A stretch of 64,000 nucleotides of DNA from Bacillota bacterium (GTDB lineage Bacteria; Bacillota; Clostridia; Lachnospirales; Lachnospiraceae): the NCBI GenBank assembly GCA_023411215.1, contig JAEYOY010000077.1, positions 21,903-85,902 on the forward strand, given 5' to 3'. Positions 36,537 through 45,545 of the stretch are shown here, piece after piece. The notes under the pieces were generated by a model, which saw nothing but the letters and a program-made list of their open reading frames with translations, did no database searches and was not told where the DNA came from. The position numbers and the translations under genes were made by a program. How positions within the stretch are numbered: the first letter of the stretch is position 1; each line of letters starts with the position of its first letter.

Positions 36537-36606
36537 AAGTTTGTGCCTGCATAACCAAAGTGTAAACCGTCTCGCATGCGAGACGTTGCACGCTTGGCAC
36601 AAACTT
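36537..36606. repeat. Nested palindrome / long hairpin
   Basis: AAGTTTGTGCC (36537-36547) is the exact complement of GGCACAAACTT (36596-36606). Between them sits a perfect 18-bp palindrome CGTCTCGCATGCGAGACG (36568-36585) and partial pairs CCAA/TTGG. It follows the kinase stop by 19 bases. It may be a terminator without a T tract, or a small MITE-like insertion. Confidence 0.7.
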
Positions 36607-36735
36607 ATTAAAAGGCTAGGAATGTTAGGTTAGATTGCAAAATGACGGAGATACAGAATAGTATACTTCTAACAGCAATGGTCTTTCTATGTCGATAGAA
36701 GGGTATACAAATGGAATTACAGGAGCGGTTAAATA

Positions 36736-37188
36736 ATGAAAAGCAGAGATCGTATAGAAAAGGAAGCTTTAAGGAAAAATCAAGCAGCTTTACTATTTGC
36801 CAAAAAGGTTGGGCTTATAGAAGATGCGAGCTTTATGGCACTTGAACATCGTAGGATTGCCAGAAATGCAGAGAATAAGGAAAAGATCAGACAGGGTGAG
36901 CCAGTGTATGGACTTATCTCTTATTCAGCACCTGCTTATCTGCAGTATGAGCTTACCAGATTTAAGCTTGATTTTACAGAAGAAATAGATGAGATCAAGA
37001 AAAATTATGAATATCACAACATTTCCGAAGATGAAAAAAGAAATTACTATAATAAAAACATAGATCTATTCACTCGCTATTTCGGAGATACATTTTCCTA
37101 TGAGGAAGTGGATTTGATTATTGAGAAAAGAATCAGAGAGGCAGAGTATGAGAAAAATATCAAAGACTTATTATGTCAGCTCCCATAA
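36736..37188 (+). CDS. Small helical protein, PpiC/SurA-N-like
   Basis: The 150-residue protein starts at an ATG with CAGGAG upstream. It is highly charged and helical, with no signal peptide. Its pattern (ALRKNQAALLFAKKVGLIED, ISEDEKRNYYNKNIDLFTRY and the C-terminal EEVDLIIEKRIREAEYEKNI) recalls the N-terminal chaperone region of PpiC/SurA proteins, without any catalytic isomerase domain. I do not recognise it with certainty. It overlaps the beta-helix gene by 41 bases, so the two are translationally linked and may work together. Confidence 0.55.
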   Translation: MKSRDRIEKEALRKNQAALLFAKKVGLIEDASFMALEHRRIARNAENKEKIRQGEPVYGLISYSAPAYLQYELTRFKLDFTEEIDEIKKNYEYHNISEDEKRNYYNKNIDLFTRYFGDTFSYEEVDLIIEKRIREAEYEKNIKDLLCQLP

Positions 37189-38434
37189 GGGAAATGACCA
37201 GAATGATGGATGTTCGGAAACTACCGCTTTTCGAAGCCTTAGTACGATAAACTGCATACATCTAAATCCGGGCGATCGTGTGCTATTGGAGTGTGGGTCA
37301 GTTTTTGAAGATCAGTATCTTCATATTCGGGATAGCGGGTCAAAGGATCTTTTAATCGAAATCTCATCGTATGGTGAGGGTAATCCTCCTATCATCCATG
37401 CAAACGGACAGGGGGTCTGGTATCAGGACTACGGGATTAAGCTGGATTCCATGACACATGTAATGGAAGGGTATGTATCGTCAGCAATTCTTTTATATGA
37501 TGTACATGATATTGCTGTGCATGATATTGAGATTACCAACTGTCCCCCAGATATTATTGGTGAAGAATACTCATCGGCACATAAAATGGACCGAACTGGT
37601 GTTGCGGTGATTGCCAAAAATAATGGTACACTGAGGAATATTACATTAAAAGGCCTTCAGATTCATGATGTGAGGGGAAATGTTTATAATAAGCACATGA
37701 ATAACGGCGGTATCTATATCACGGCACTTATGCCCGATGATGAGAAAAAAACAGGAGTTGCACGTTATGATGGTATCACGATAGAGGATTGTTTTGTCTA
37801 CCAGGTTAGCCGTTGGGGAATTGCAGTCGGGTATACCTATCAGCATGATAAATTCAAAGAGACAGAATTGGATGAGGAACTGTTTTATCAGTATGGACAT
37901 GAGAATATAGTACTTCGCAATAACTATGTCAAGGAAGCGGGCGGAGACGGTATTACACCGATGTATGCGTTACAACCACTTGTGGAACACAATACGGCAG
38001 ATTCGGTTGCACAGGAGATGAATGATCGGATTTACAAGTATCCAAAGGATCGGCTAGGAAAGGTGGCAGCTGCGATTTGGCCGTGGAAGTGTAAGAATGC
38101 AATATTCAGATATAATGAAGCAGTGGATACGAGATTAAACCAGGATGGAATGGCTTATGATGCGGACTCTGGAGACGGGACCTGTTATGAATATAATTAT
38201 AGCCGCCAGAATGAAGGGGGTTGTGTAATGTTTTGTTTAGAGCAAGCGATTCATAATACGTTTCAAAACAATATCAGCTATGATGACCTGGGGGGAACCA
38301 TAAGTCCAGCCGGGAATCCAGATGCTTATATAGCATATAACAAGTTTTATAAGAGAAAAGGTGTGCCGTTTGTGAGAAAGAACATGGATGGTGGAAAATA
38401 TATCGAAGAGCATAATGAATTTATAGAGCGGTAA
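37148..38434 (+). CDS. Right-handed beta-helix protein
   Basis: The 428-residue protein starts at the ATG after GAGAGG. It opens TYYVSSHKGNDQNDGCS and then runs into repeats of short strands with asparagine and isoleucine ladders (IAVHDIEITNCPPD, LRNITLKGLQIHDV, GITIEDCFVYQVSRWGIAV), the mark of a right-handed parallel beta-helix as in polysaccharide lyases and some glycosidases. No signal peptide. It lies between GH20 and GH112 genes and should act on an imported oligosaccharide. Catalytic residues cannot be assigned by eye. Confidence 0.8.
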   Translation: MRKISKTYYVSSHKGNDQNDGCSETTAFRSLSTINCIHLNPGDRVLLECGSVFEDQYLHIRDSGSKDLLIEISSYGEGNPPIIHANGQGVWYQDYGIKLDSMTHVMEGYVSSAILLYDVHDIAVHDIEITNCPPDIIGEEYSSAHKMDRTGVAVIAKNNGTLRNITLKGLQIHDVRGNVYNKHMNNGGIYITALMPDDEKKTGVARYDGITIEDCFVYQVSRWGIAVGYTYQHDKFKETELDEELFYQYGHENIVLRNNYVKEAGGDGITPMYALQPLVEHNTADSVAQEMNDRIYKYPKDRLGKVAAAIWPWKCKNAIFRYNEAVDTRLNQDGMAYDADSGDGTCYEYNYSRQNEGGCVMFCLEQAIHNTFQNNISYDDLGGTISPAGNPDAYIAYNKFYKRKGVPFVRKNMDGGKYIEEHNEFIER

Positions 38435-38460
38435 AAGGTAGATACAGATGGAGGATAGAT

Positions 38461-40620
38461 ATGAATCAAACAGGAAGATTAACATTGCCCACGGATGTGA
38501 ATATGGTGGAGGAGACCATACGCTTAAAGAATTTACTGGGAGCGGATGCACTCAGGGATTGCGATGGCACCACGATGCCGCAGGCACTGCTAGGAGAGAA
38601 AGCCAAAAAATATGCAACATATTATACAACAAGAAAGGATAATGACTGGGCGAATGCAAATCCTGATGAGATACAGCAGGAATATCTAATCACTGATAGG
38701 ATAACAGCAATGGGTACAAAACTCCGTATTAAACTGATGAAGGGGTTCCATACGGAGCAACTTAAGGTCAATACCCTTGACGATCCAAAGAGATGGTGGG
38801 AGGTTATCGACAGAACCACCGGAGAAATAGTGCCTGTGGATCAATGGGAATTTGATGAGGCTACGGAAGAAGTAGAGATTAACACAATCAAATACCATCA
38901 GTATACGGTCAGTTTTCTAGCATTTCTCATCTGGGATCCGGTACATATGTATAATTTTATTACAAATGATTGGAAAGAGGCGCCACACCAGCTTACTTAT
39001 GATGTAAGGCAGCCGAAGACCCAGATATATGTCAAAGAAAAGCTGAAGAGATGGTGCGAGGATAACCCTCATATTGATGTGGTTCGTTTTACTACATTCT
39101 TTCATCAGTTTACTCTTACATTCGATGATAAGAAACGGGAAAAATATGTAGAATGGTTTGGGTATAGTGCAAGTGTGAGTCCCTATATTTTGGAGCGGTT
39201 TGAAGAATGGGCAGGATATAAGTTCCGCCCCGAGTTTATCGTGGATCAGGGCTACCATAATTCAATGTTTCGTGTGCCAAGCAAAGAGTTTAAGGATTTC
39301 ATCACGTTCCAGCAGATAGAGGTGAGCAAGTTAGCTAAGGAAATGGTTGACATCGTTCATTCCTATGGGAAAGAGGCTATGATGTTTTTAGGGGATCACT
39401 GGATAGGTACAGAGCCTTTTGGTAAATATTTTGCTAATATAGGTTTGGATGCAGTGGTAGGCTCTGTAGGTGATGGGGTTACACTTCGAATGATTTCTGA
39501 TATAGAAGGAGTAAATTATACGGAGGGTAGATTACTTCCTTATTTCTTCCCGGATGTATTTTGCGAAGGTGGAAATCCGATTGGGGAAGCACAGGAGAAC
39601 TGGATGAAGGCTAGACGAGCAATTTTGCGTTCGCCACTAGACCGCATCGGATATGGCGGTTATCTGAAGTTAGCTGCTGAATGGCCCGGATTTATTGATG
39701 AAATCCAACATGTAGTCAACGAGTTCCGTCTGATTCATGAGAATATGCAGGGAACGAAATCCTATGTTGCTCCATTTAAGGTTGCGATTCTAAACTGCTG
39801 GGGCTCACTTCGAAAATGGATGTCGAATCAGGTACATCATGCTATCTGGCATAGAGAAGTATATTCTTATGCAGGGGTGCTTGAATGCTTAAGTGGTATG
39901 CCCTTTGATGTGGAGTTCATTGACTTTGATGATATTAAAAATGGAATTTCAGAAGATATAAAGGTAATTATTAATGTCGGCAGTGCCTATACTTCCTTCA
40001 GTGGTGCCGAAAACTGGATTGATGAAAAAGTGGTAACCAATCTTCGTGAATATGTGGATAACGGAGGCGGCTTTATCGGTGTCGGTGAGCCTACGGCGTA
40101 CCAGTTCGAAGGGCGTTATTTCCAGCTGAGCGATGTGCTCGGCGTGGACAGGGAGATGAATTTCTCCCTTAGTACCAATAAATACAATGAACTGAATGCG
40201 AATCACTTTATTTTGGAAGATATTGACGGAGAGATTGATTTTGGCGAAGGTATGAGCCAGATCTATGCTCAGGGTGAGAATTATCAAATTCTAAATAAGG
40301 ATGGAGAATACAGCAGGCTGGTGATAAATGAATATGGTAAGGGACACAGTGTATACTTTGCGGGTCTTCCTTATTCACCTCAGAACTGCCGAATCCTGCT
40401 TCGGGCGATCTACTATGCAGCTGGCATGGAAAGTGAAATGAAGAAATACTATGTAACCAATGTGGATACGGAGGTTACAGTCTTTGAAAAGACAGGAAAA
40501 ATAGCAGTAATCAATAATTCCAAGGAAGCCAAACATACAGATATCTATATTGATGGAATGATGACACATAGTCTGGACTTAGAGCCGATGGAGATGCGTT
40601 GGGTGGATTATAAGGGATAA
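38461..40620 (+). CDS. GH112 galactosyl-hexosamine (or rhamnose) phosphorylase
   Basis: The 719-residue enzyme starts at the ATG after GGAGG. It matches GH112 in length and motifs: MYNFITNDWKEAPHQLTYD, VVRFTTFFHQFTLTF, IVDQGYHNSMFRVP and GDHWIGTEPFGKY, followed by a beta-galactosidase-like trimer domain and a C-terminal beta domain. The family cleaves Gal-beta-1,3-GlcNAc or -GalNAc (or Gal-beta-1,4-rhamnose) with phosphate to galactose-1-phosphate. Several paralogues with different acceptors exist in Lachnoclostridium phytofermentans. The GH20 neighbour favours the hexosamine substrates. Cytoplasmic. Galactose-1-phosphate processing genes are not in the window. Confidence 0.9.
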   Translation: MNQTGRLTLPTDVNMVEETIRLKNLLGADALRDCDGTTMPQALLGEKAKKYATYYTTRKDNDWANANPDEIQQEYLITDRITAMGTKLRIKLMKGFHTEQLKVNTLDDPKRWWEVIDRTTGEIVPVDQWEFDEATEEVEINTIKYHQYTVSFLAFLIWDPVHMYNFITNDWKEAPHQLTYDVRQPKTQIYVKEKLKRWCEDNPHIDVVRFTTFFHQFTLTFDDKKREKYVEWFGYSASVSPYILERFEEWAGYKFRPEFIVDQGYHNSMFRVPSKEFKDFITFQQIEVSKLAKEMVDIVHSYGKEAMMFLGDHWIGTEPFGKYFANIGLDAVVGSVGDGVTLRMISDIEGVNYTEGRLLPYFFPDVFCEGGNPIGEAQENWMKARRAILRSPLDRIGYGGYLKLAAEWPGFIDEIQHVVNEFRLIHENMQGTKSYVAPFKVAILNCWGSLRKWMSNQVHHAIWHREVYSYAGVLECLSGMPFDVEFIDFDDIKNGISEDIKVIINVGSAYTSFSGAENWIDEKVVTNLREYVDNGGGFIGVGEPTAYQFEGRYFQLSDVLGVDREMNFSLSTNKYNELNANHFILEDIDGEIDFGEGMSQIYAQGENYQILNKDGEYSRLVINEYGKGHSVYFAGLPYSPQNCRILLRAIYYAAGMESEMKKYYVTNVDTEVTVFEKTGKIAVINNSKEAKHTDIYIDGMMTHSLDLEPMEMRWVDYKG

Positions 40621-40652
40621 GAGTTTGAAGTGAAGAAATAAGATAAGCTGTG

Positions 40653-40690
40653 AAAAAGAGTCTTCGGAGTAAAAACCGGGGGCTTTTTTT
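40653..40690 (+). terminator. Terminator of glycan operon
   Basis: AAAAAGAGTCTTCGG pairs, with several G-T wobbles, with CCGGGGGCTTTTT, and ends in seven T. It closes the operon after the GH112 gene. Confidence 0.65.
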
Positions 40691-40866
40691 GATCATTGTA
40701 CAATTAACGCATATGGACAGAGGATAGGAATGGTTTATTACTATACAAGAAAGCACAATATGGAAAAATGGTAGAATTCAGGCAATTATAGTGATACAAT
40801 AAATCAATGGAAAGTATTAGTAACTGTCAGAAATCCAAATTTCAGTTTGTAAGGTCGGTGAGGAGA

Positions 40867-43110
40867 ATGAATGATAAGATAGAAATTAAAGGCTTACACC
40901 AAAATAATTTGAAAAACATATCGCTTTCAATACCCAAGAATAAAATAGTTGTATTTACGGGTGTTTCCGGCTCTGGTAAATCGAGTATTGTATTTGATAC
41001 AATAGCTGCGGAAAGTCAGAGGCAGATGAACGAAACCTATACTGCATGGGTCAGAGGAAGAATGCCAAAATATGAGAAACCAAAGGTTGATTATATAGAT
41101 AATCTTTCAGCCTCGGTAATCGTTGATCAGTCCAGACTAGGCGGCAACGCACGTTCAACAGTAGGTACTATAAGTGATTTATATTCAGCACTGAGAGTTT
41201 TATATTCACGCATTGGAACACCGTATGTTGGGACTGCATCCTATTTTTCATTTAATGATCCGAATGGAATGTGCCCAAAATGTTCTGGTTTAGGAAATGT
41301 TACAGATATTGATACAGCGGGATTAGTTGATCCGGATAAATCCTGGAATGAGGGAATGGTCAAGCTTCCAGCCTATGGTGTCGGCAATTGGTATTGGAAA
41401 ATATATATTGAATCTGAGTTGTTTGATTTAGACAAGAAATTTAGGGATTACTCGGAAGAAGAAAAGAATATTCTTTATTATGGTGCTAAAACACCTGAAG
41501 GAGAACGCATAAATAAGAAAGTGGAGGGAATTGTTAATCAGCTAAGAAGGACCGTATTGATGCGTGATACTTCCACGATTAAGGAAGCATCGGTCAAAAG
41601 ACTATTAAGCCTTATTATACAAAAAGTATGCCCTTGCTGCCAGGGAAAGAGACTGAATGATCATTCTCTTTCCTGTAAGATTAATGGAAAAAACATCTAT
41701 GAGATGTGTGAATTAGAGTTTACAGGTTTAAGAGAGGAATTACTAAAAATCGAGGACAAGAGAGCAGTAACAATCGTCCATGATATGGTGGAGTCTTTAG
41801 ACAGAATGATAGATATCGGTCTCCCTTATCTTAGTATGAACCGTGAATCATCCACCTTATCAGGTGGTGAAGCACAACGTTTAAAGCTTGTCAGATACAT
41901 GGGCAGTTCTCTCTGTGGGATGACATACATCTTTGACGAACCAAGTACAGGCATGCATCCGAGGGATGTTCATCGTATGTGTAGATTACTTCGAAGTCTT
42001 AGAGATAAAGGAAATACAGTGCTTGTCGTTGAACACGATAAAGATATTATTAGTATTGCAGATCATATTATTGATGTTGGACCGCTTGCAGGGAAAAATG
42101 GTGGTGAAATATTATTTGAAGGAAGTTATGAAAATCTTCTTTTATCAGGGACACTGACTGGTGATGCAATGAAAGAAATCATTCCAGTAAAAGATAACCC
42201 AAGAATTCCAGTAAAGTATCTACCTGTTCATGATGCAAATTGCCACAACCTAAAAAATGTATCGGTTGATATTCCACTTAATGTTCTTACCGTAGTAACC
42301 GGAGTGGCTGGCTCCGGAAAAAGTACGCTGATTAGAGATGTATTCGCAAAAGAATATGCTGAGGATGTCGTACTTGTTGATCAGTCTCCGATAACAGCAA
42401 CAGGTCGTTCAACACCAGCGACATTCATGGGATTTTTCGATGATATAAGAAATGGTATGTCAAAGGAAACTGGTATTGAAGCATCGATGTTTTCCTTCAA
42501 TAGTAAGGGTGGCTGTCCTGTCTGTAAAGGAAAAGGCATCCTTGTTACTGAGCTCGTATTTATGGATCCAGTTACTACTGTTTGTGAAGAATGTGAAGGA
42601 AATCGTTATAACAAAGAAGCACTTTCCATTCAATATCATGGAAAAAACATAAAGGAAATACTTGATATGTCAGCGGAAGAAGCTCTTATTTTCTTTAAAG
42701 ATCAGAAGAAAATAGCAAAACAAATAAGAGCGATGGTGGAAGTTGGTCTTGGATATCTTTCTCTGGGACAAGCGACATCTACATTATCAGGAGGAGAACG
42801 GCAGCGTTTGAAGCTCGCAAAACACTTAGATGATAAAGGCAGTATTTTTATCTTAGACGAGCCCACAACCGGACTCCATGCCTCTGATATCAAGAGTATT
42901 ATGATGCTATTTGAACGATTTGTAGATAGGGGTAATACAGTTATTATTATTGAACACAATCAGGATGTAATGAAAAAAGCGGATTACATTATCGATATTG
43001 GACCGGATGGCGGTAGTAGTGGCGGAGAGATTGTATTCCAGGGAACTGTAAAGGATATGGTGGAAAACAGTTCAACAATAACTGCCAAATATATCAGAAA
43101 ATCAATGTAA
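40867..43110 (+). CDS. Short UvrA-like ABC protein (UvrA2 type)
   Basis: The 747-residue protein has two ABC modules of the UvrA family. The first has Walker A VFTGVSGSGKSS and signature LSGGEAQRLKL; the second VTGVAGSGKST and LSGGERQRLKLAKHL with FILDEPTTGLH. Zinc-knuckle cysteines are present (MCPKCSGLG, CPCCQGKR, CPVCKGKG and CEECEGNRY). It is about 200 residues shorter than UvrA and seems to lack the UvrB-binding and adjacent insertion regions. Such short UvrA proteins are linked to DNA-damaging drug resistance rather than full excision repair. It starts at an ATG with GGTGAGGAG just upstream. It stands alone, with its own region before and after. Confidence 0.85.
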   Translation: MNDKIEIKGLHQNNLKNISLSIPKNKIVVFTGVSGSGKSSIVFDTIAAESQRQMNETYTAWVRGRMPKYEKPKVDYIDNLSASVIVDQSRLGGNARSTVGTISDLYSALRVLYSRIGTPYVGTASYFSFNDPNGMCPKCSGLGNVTDIDTAGLVDPDKSWNEGMVKLPAYGVGNWYWKIYIESELFDLDKKFRDYSEEEKNILYYGAKTPEGERINKKVEGIVNQLRRTVLMRDTSTIKEASVKRLLSLIIQKVCPCCQGKRLNDHSLSCKINGKNIYEMCELEFTGLREELLKIEDKRAVTIVHDMVESLDRMIDIGLPYLSMNRESSTLSGGEAQRLKLVRYMGSSLCGMTYIFDEPSTGMHPRDVHRMCRLLRSLRDKGNTVLVVEHDKDIISIADHIIDVGPLAGKNGGEILFEGSYENLLLSGTLTGDAMKEIIPVKDNPRIPVKYLPVHDANCHNLKNVSVDIPLNVLTVVTGVAGSGKSTLIRDVFAKEYAEDVVLVDQSPITATGRSTPATFMGFFDDIRNGMSKETGIEASMFSFNSKGGCPVCKGKGILVTELVFMDPVTTVCEECEGNRYNKEALSIQYHGKNIKEILDMSAEEALIFFKDQKKIAKQIRAMVEVGLGYLSLGQATSTLSGGERQRLKLAKHLDDKGSIFILDEPTTGLHASDIKSIMMLFERFVDRGNTVIIIEHNQDVMKKADYIIDIGPDGGSSGGEIVFQGTVKDMVENSSTITAKYIRKSM

Positions 43111-43202
43111 AATGAAACAACTAAAATCGAAATGTAAATTTTATAGTTGCTCTTCACTTGACATTATCAAGGGGCTATAGCAAAAGGTACAGTATAAATG
43201 AA

Positions 43203-43329
43203 GGAAAGAACAGCATGCATCCCTCACACGCAGGTTGACAGACATCTTATTGTTTTGTATGCCATTATCATACAAAATCAACAATTTGTCTGTCAAACAG
43301 TGTGTTATGGGATGCATGCTGCTCTTTCC
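43203..43329. repeat. 127-bp palindromic MITE-like element
   Basis: The ends match as inverted repeats: GGAAAGAACAGCATGCATCC and its continuation C at 43203-43223 are complementary to 43309-43329 with one mismatch. Inside, CACAC/GTGTG, TTGACAGACA/TGTCTGTCAA and TTTTGTATG/CATACAAAA continue the symmetry to a small central loop. The whole unit can fold into one hairpin. It has no gene and lies between two convergent genes. It may be a small non-autonomous element or a bidirectional terminator. Confidence 0.75.
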
Positions 43330-43408
43330 ATCCGCTACAGCTCGTGTTTTGAAACAGCTCCTTGAAAGAAGTGAAATGAAGGCAGCAAGTGCTTTTGGGG
43401 AAAATATT

Positions 43409-44119
43409 CTAAACTTCATAAATTTCTTTAGAGCCGGAGATGGAGGCAGAAATTGCTTTTTCTACACACGCTACGGCTCTCGCTTTGTCGTGGTTCTTTA
43501 CTGCCTTTAAGATTTCCTCTGCACTGTTGCATACAACTTCATTTCCATATTTTAAAATAAATCTTATCCAAAGGTGGCTAACGGGGACGCGGAAGGAACG
43601 ATAGATTAGAGGAAGCAATGTGTTTTGGCTGGTCATGGCCAATTCATGATAAAAGGAGAAAGCAGCATCCGCGGCTTTTTCGATATTATTGTGTAGATGT
43701 TTCATCTTATCTAAATATCGTTCCAAGGTAGCTATATCCTCGTCTGTATGTCGGTCTACAGATAATTCTACTGCCAGTTTATCCACTATCATCTTAATTT
43801 CCAAGATAGAGCGGATTTCGTCACGGCGTAGGTGGCCGCCGTTATAATTCATGATGGAGAGAAGTGTCTCTACGGTACCATAGCGGCGGTAATCCATTAC
43901 AAATACTCCGGAACGGGATTTAACCATTAAAAATCCCTTCCTGGAAAGTTCGGCAATTCCACTGTTTACCACAGCGCGGCTAACCTGCATCTGTTCTGCA
44001 AGGACACGTTCCGGCGGAAGCTTTTCCCCGATTTTCAATTTTCCGGATAGAATCATAGTCTCTAATTCTCTGACAAAAAGTTCTTTTAATGTAGGTGCTT
44101 TTAATTTAGTAAAGTCCAT
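43409..44119 (-). CDS. GntR/FadR-type transcriptional regulator
   Basis: The 236-residue protein starts at the ATG with AAAGGA upstream. It has an N-terminal winged helix (LKIGEKLPPERVLAEQMQVS then RAVVNSGIAELSRKGFL) and an all-helical C-terminal effector domain of the FCD type (IRSILEIKMIVDKLAVEL, HNNIEKAADAAFSFYHELAM). FCD regulators bind small organic acids, often with a metal. It is divergent from the DUF5692-hypB operon and separated by about 390 bases containing that operon's promoter, so it is the likely regulator of it. No enzyme clue to the ligand. Confidence 0.85.
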   Translation of the reverse strand: MDFTKLKAPTLKELFVRELETMILSGKLKIGEKLPPERVLAEQMQVSRAVVNSGIAELSRKGFLMVKSRSGVFVMDYRRYGTVETLLSIMNYNGGHLRRDEIRSILEIKMIVDKLAVELSVDRHTDEDIATLERYLDKMKHLHNNIEKAADAAFSFYHELAMTSQNTLLPLIYRSFRVPVSHLWIRFILKYGNEVVCNSAEEILKAVKNHDKARAVACVEKAISASISGSKEIYEV

Positions 44120-44411
44120 TTGTATTCCTTTCAAAAGTCCAATATCATTCCTAAAGTGGTATAACCAGATATCTAAGAAAATATCATAATATGGAATAAA
44201 AATCAATAGAATATGTTACAAGTTTGTATAGGTTGGCCTTTAGTTGGCAGGGATTTTCTCATCTCTCTGACCGTTATGGGTTAAAATTGGTGTACAAAAT
44301 CATAGTAATGTTACATGAAAAAGTAGATTCTGCTTTACTAATGGAATTCGAAAATACATGTGAAGAAATTTTCATAAGTTTGGCAAAAAATATAATAAGT
44401 TTGACAAATAC

Positions 44412-44440
44412 TTGACAATCTGTACGAAACTCTATAGAAT
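44412..44440 (+). promoter_or_regulatory. Promoter of DUF5692-hypB operon
   Basis: TTGACA (44412-44417) and TAGAAT (44435-44440) are 17 bases apart, about 67 bases before the DUF5692 start. A second TTGACA lies eleven bases upstream. The 44120-44506 gap holds no convincing gene. Confidence 0.7.
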
Positions 44441-44506
44441 AAAATTATATTGTACTACTGGTATGACCAGAATAAATTGTGTTTTTCTGAAAGGAGAAAG
44501 AGAATT

Positions 44507-45493
44507 ATGTTTCGGTTTAATTATGGGGAGGGTGCAGGGTTTCTAAGTGTCTGGCTCGTATGGATTAGTGTGTTTCTCATTCTGTTTATGCTGAATGAGG
44601 TTACCCGCAGATTTAAAGTGGCAGGTATTATCGGGTTTATGGTATTACCAGTTGCTCTTTCAGTACTGTGGTTTACAGTGATGAAAGAAACCACCTATAC
44701 AGACTGGTTCCATTTGGCGAAGGTGTATTCGTCGACAGCCGGCTGTATCGGTTTCTGGTGTATCCGTCATGTACGTGGAACCAACAAAAAAACAGGTAAG
44801 GAATGGGCACTGGCTAACAATAAAATAGCTCTTTGCTTTCCGCCGTTGATACTGGCAATCAATATTTTAGAAGCAGTAATACGTGATTTTGAAGTAGGCA
44901 GCAAGTATGCTGTAATGGCGCAGGATATAACCGCAGATGCACCTGTAATGCTGATGGGTGGATCTTGGAACTATATGAATGGTATTGCCGGAATCTTGAA
45001 TATTGTGATTATTACAGGCTGGTTGGGTATCAAGCTTAGGAAAAAAACTAAAAATGATGGCAGCCGTGATATGATTTGGCCGGATATGCTGTGGTTTTAT
45101 ATTCTTGCATATGATTTATGGAACTTCGCTTATACATATAACTGCTTGCCCCATCACGCATGGTATTGTGGATTTGCGCTGCTGTTGGCACCTACCCTTT
45201 GTGCATTTACAGTCGGTAAGGGAGCATGGTTGCAGCATCGGGCTCAGACGTTGGCACTGTGGTGTATGTTTGCTCAAACCTTCCCCTTATTCCAGGATTT
45301 CGGAAAATGGCGTGTAGACTCTACCTATAATCCTACCATAAATATTGTTGTTAGCTTTTTAGCATTAGTAGCTAACATAGGTGTAGTGGTTTATATGATT
45401 TATAAATGGAGAAAGACAAAACGCAATCCTTACAAGGGTGAATTGTATACAGATTTAAAGGAATATCAGACAATAGCATCACTGGCAGAATAG
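44507..45493 (+). CDS. DUF5692 family membrane protein
   Basis: The 328-residue protein starts at the ATG after AAAGGAG. It has about eight transmembrane helices and unusually many tryptophans, for example WLVWISVFLILFML, FWCIRHVRG, WFYILAYDLWNFAYTYNCL and WCMFAQTFPLFQDFGKW. It matches the DUF5692 group of Clostridial membrane proteins by its opening MFRFNYGEGAGF. Function is unknown. It lies first in an operon with hypB, an Fe-S flavoprotein and hypA, so it might take part in nickel supply, in membrane electron transfer or in transport of the flavoprotein substrate. None of these is shown. Confidence 0.7.
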   Translation: MFRFNYGEGAGFLSVWLVWISVFLILFMLNEVTRRFKVAGIIGFMVLPVALSVLWFTVMKETTYTDWFHLAKVYSSTAGCIGFWCIRHVRGTNKKTGKEWALANNKIALCFPPLILAINILEAVIRDFEVGSKYAVMAQDITADAPVMLMGGSWNYMNGIAGILNIVIITGWLGIKLRKKTKNDGSRDMIWPDMLWFYILAYDLWNFAYTYNCLPHHAWYCGFALLLAPTLCAFTVGKGAWLQHRAQTLALWCMFAQTFPLFQDFGKWRVDSTYNPTINIVVSFLALVANIGVVVYMIYKWRKTKRNPYKGELYTDLKEYQTIASLAE

Positions 45494-45545
45494 GCTTATT
45501 CAGTTTTGTGTAAGCCATCAAGAATTGAAAGGTATGGGGATAAGA

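Noticed and set aside
43235..43510. 91-codon plus-strand frame
   Set aside because: It runs across the 127-bp palindrome and antisense to the GntR-type gene, without RBS.
44224..44415. 63-codon plus-strand frame between the GntR-type gene and DUF5692
   Set aside because: No RBS, no recognisable domain, and it overlaps the promoter of the following operon.
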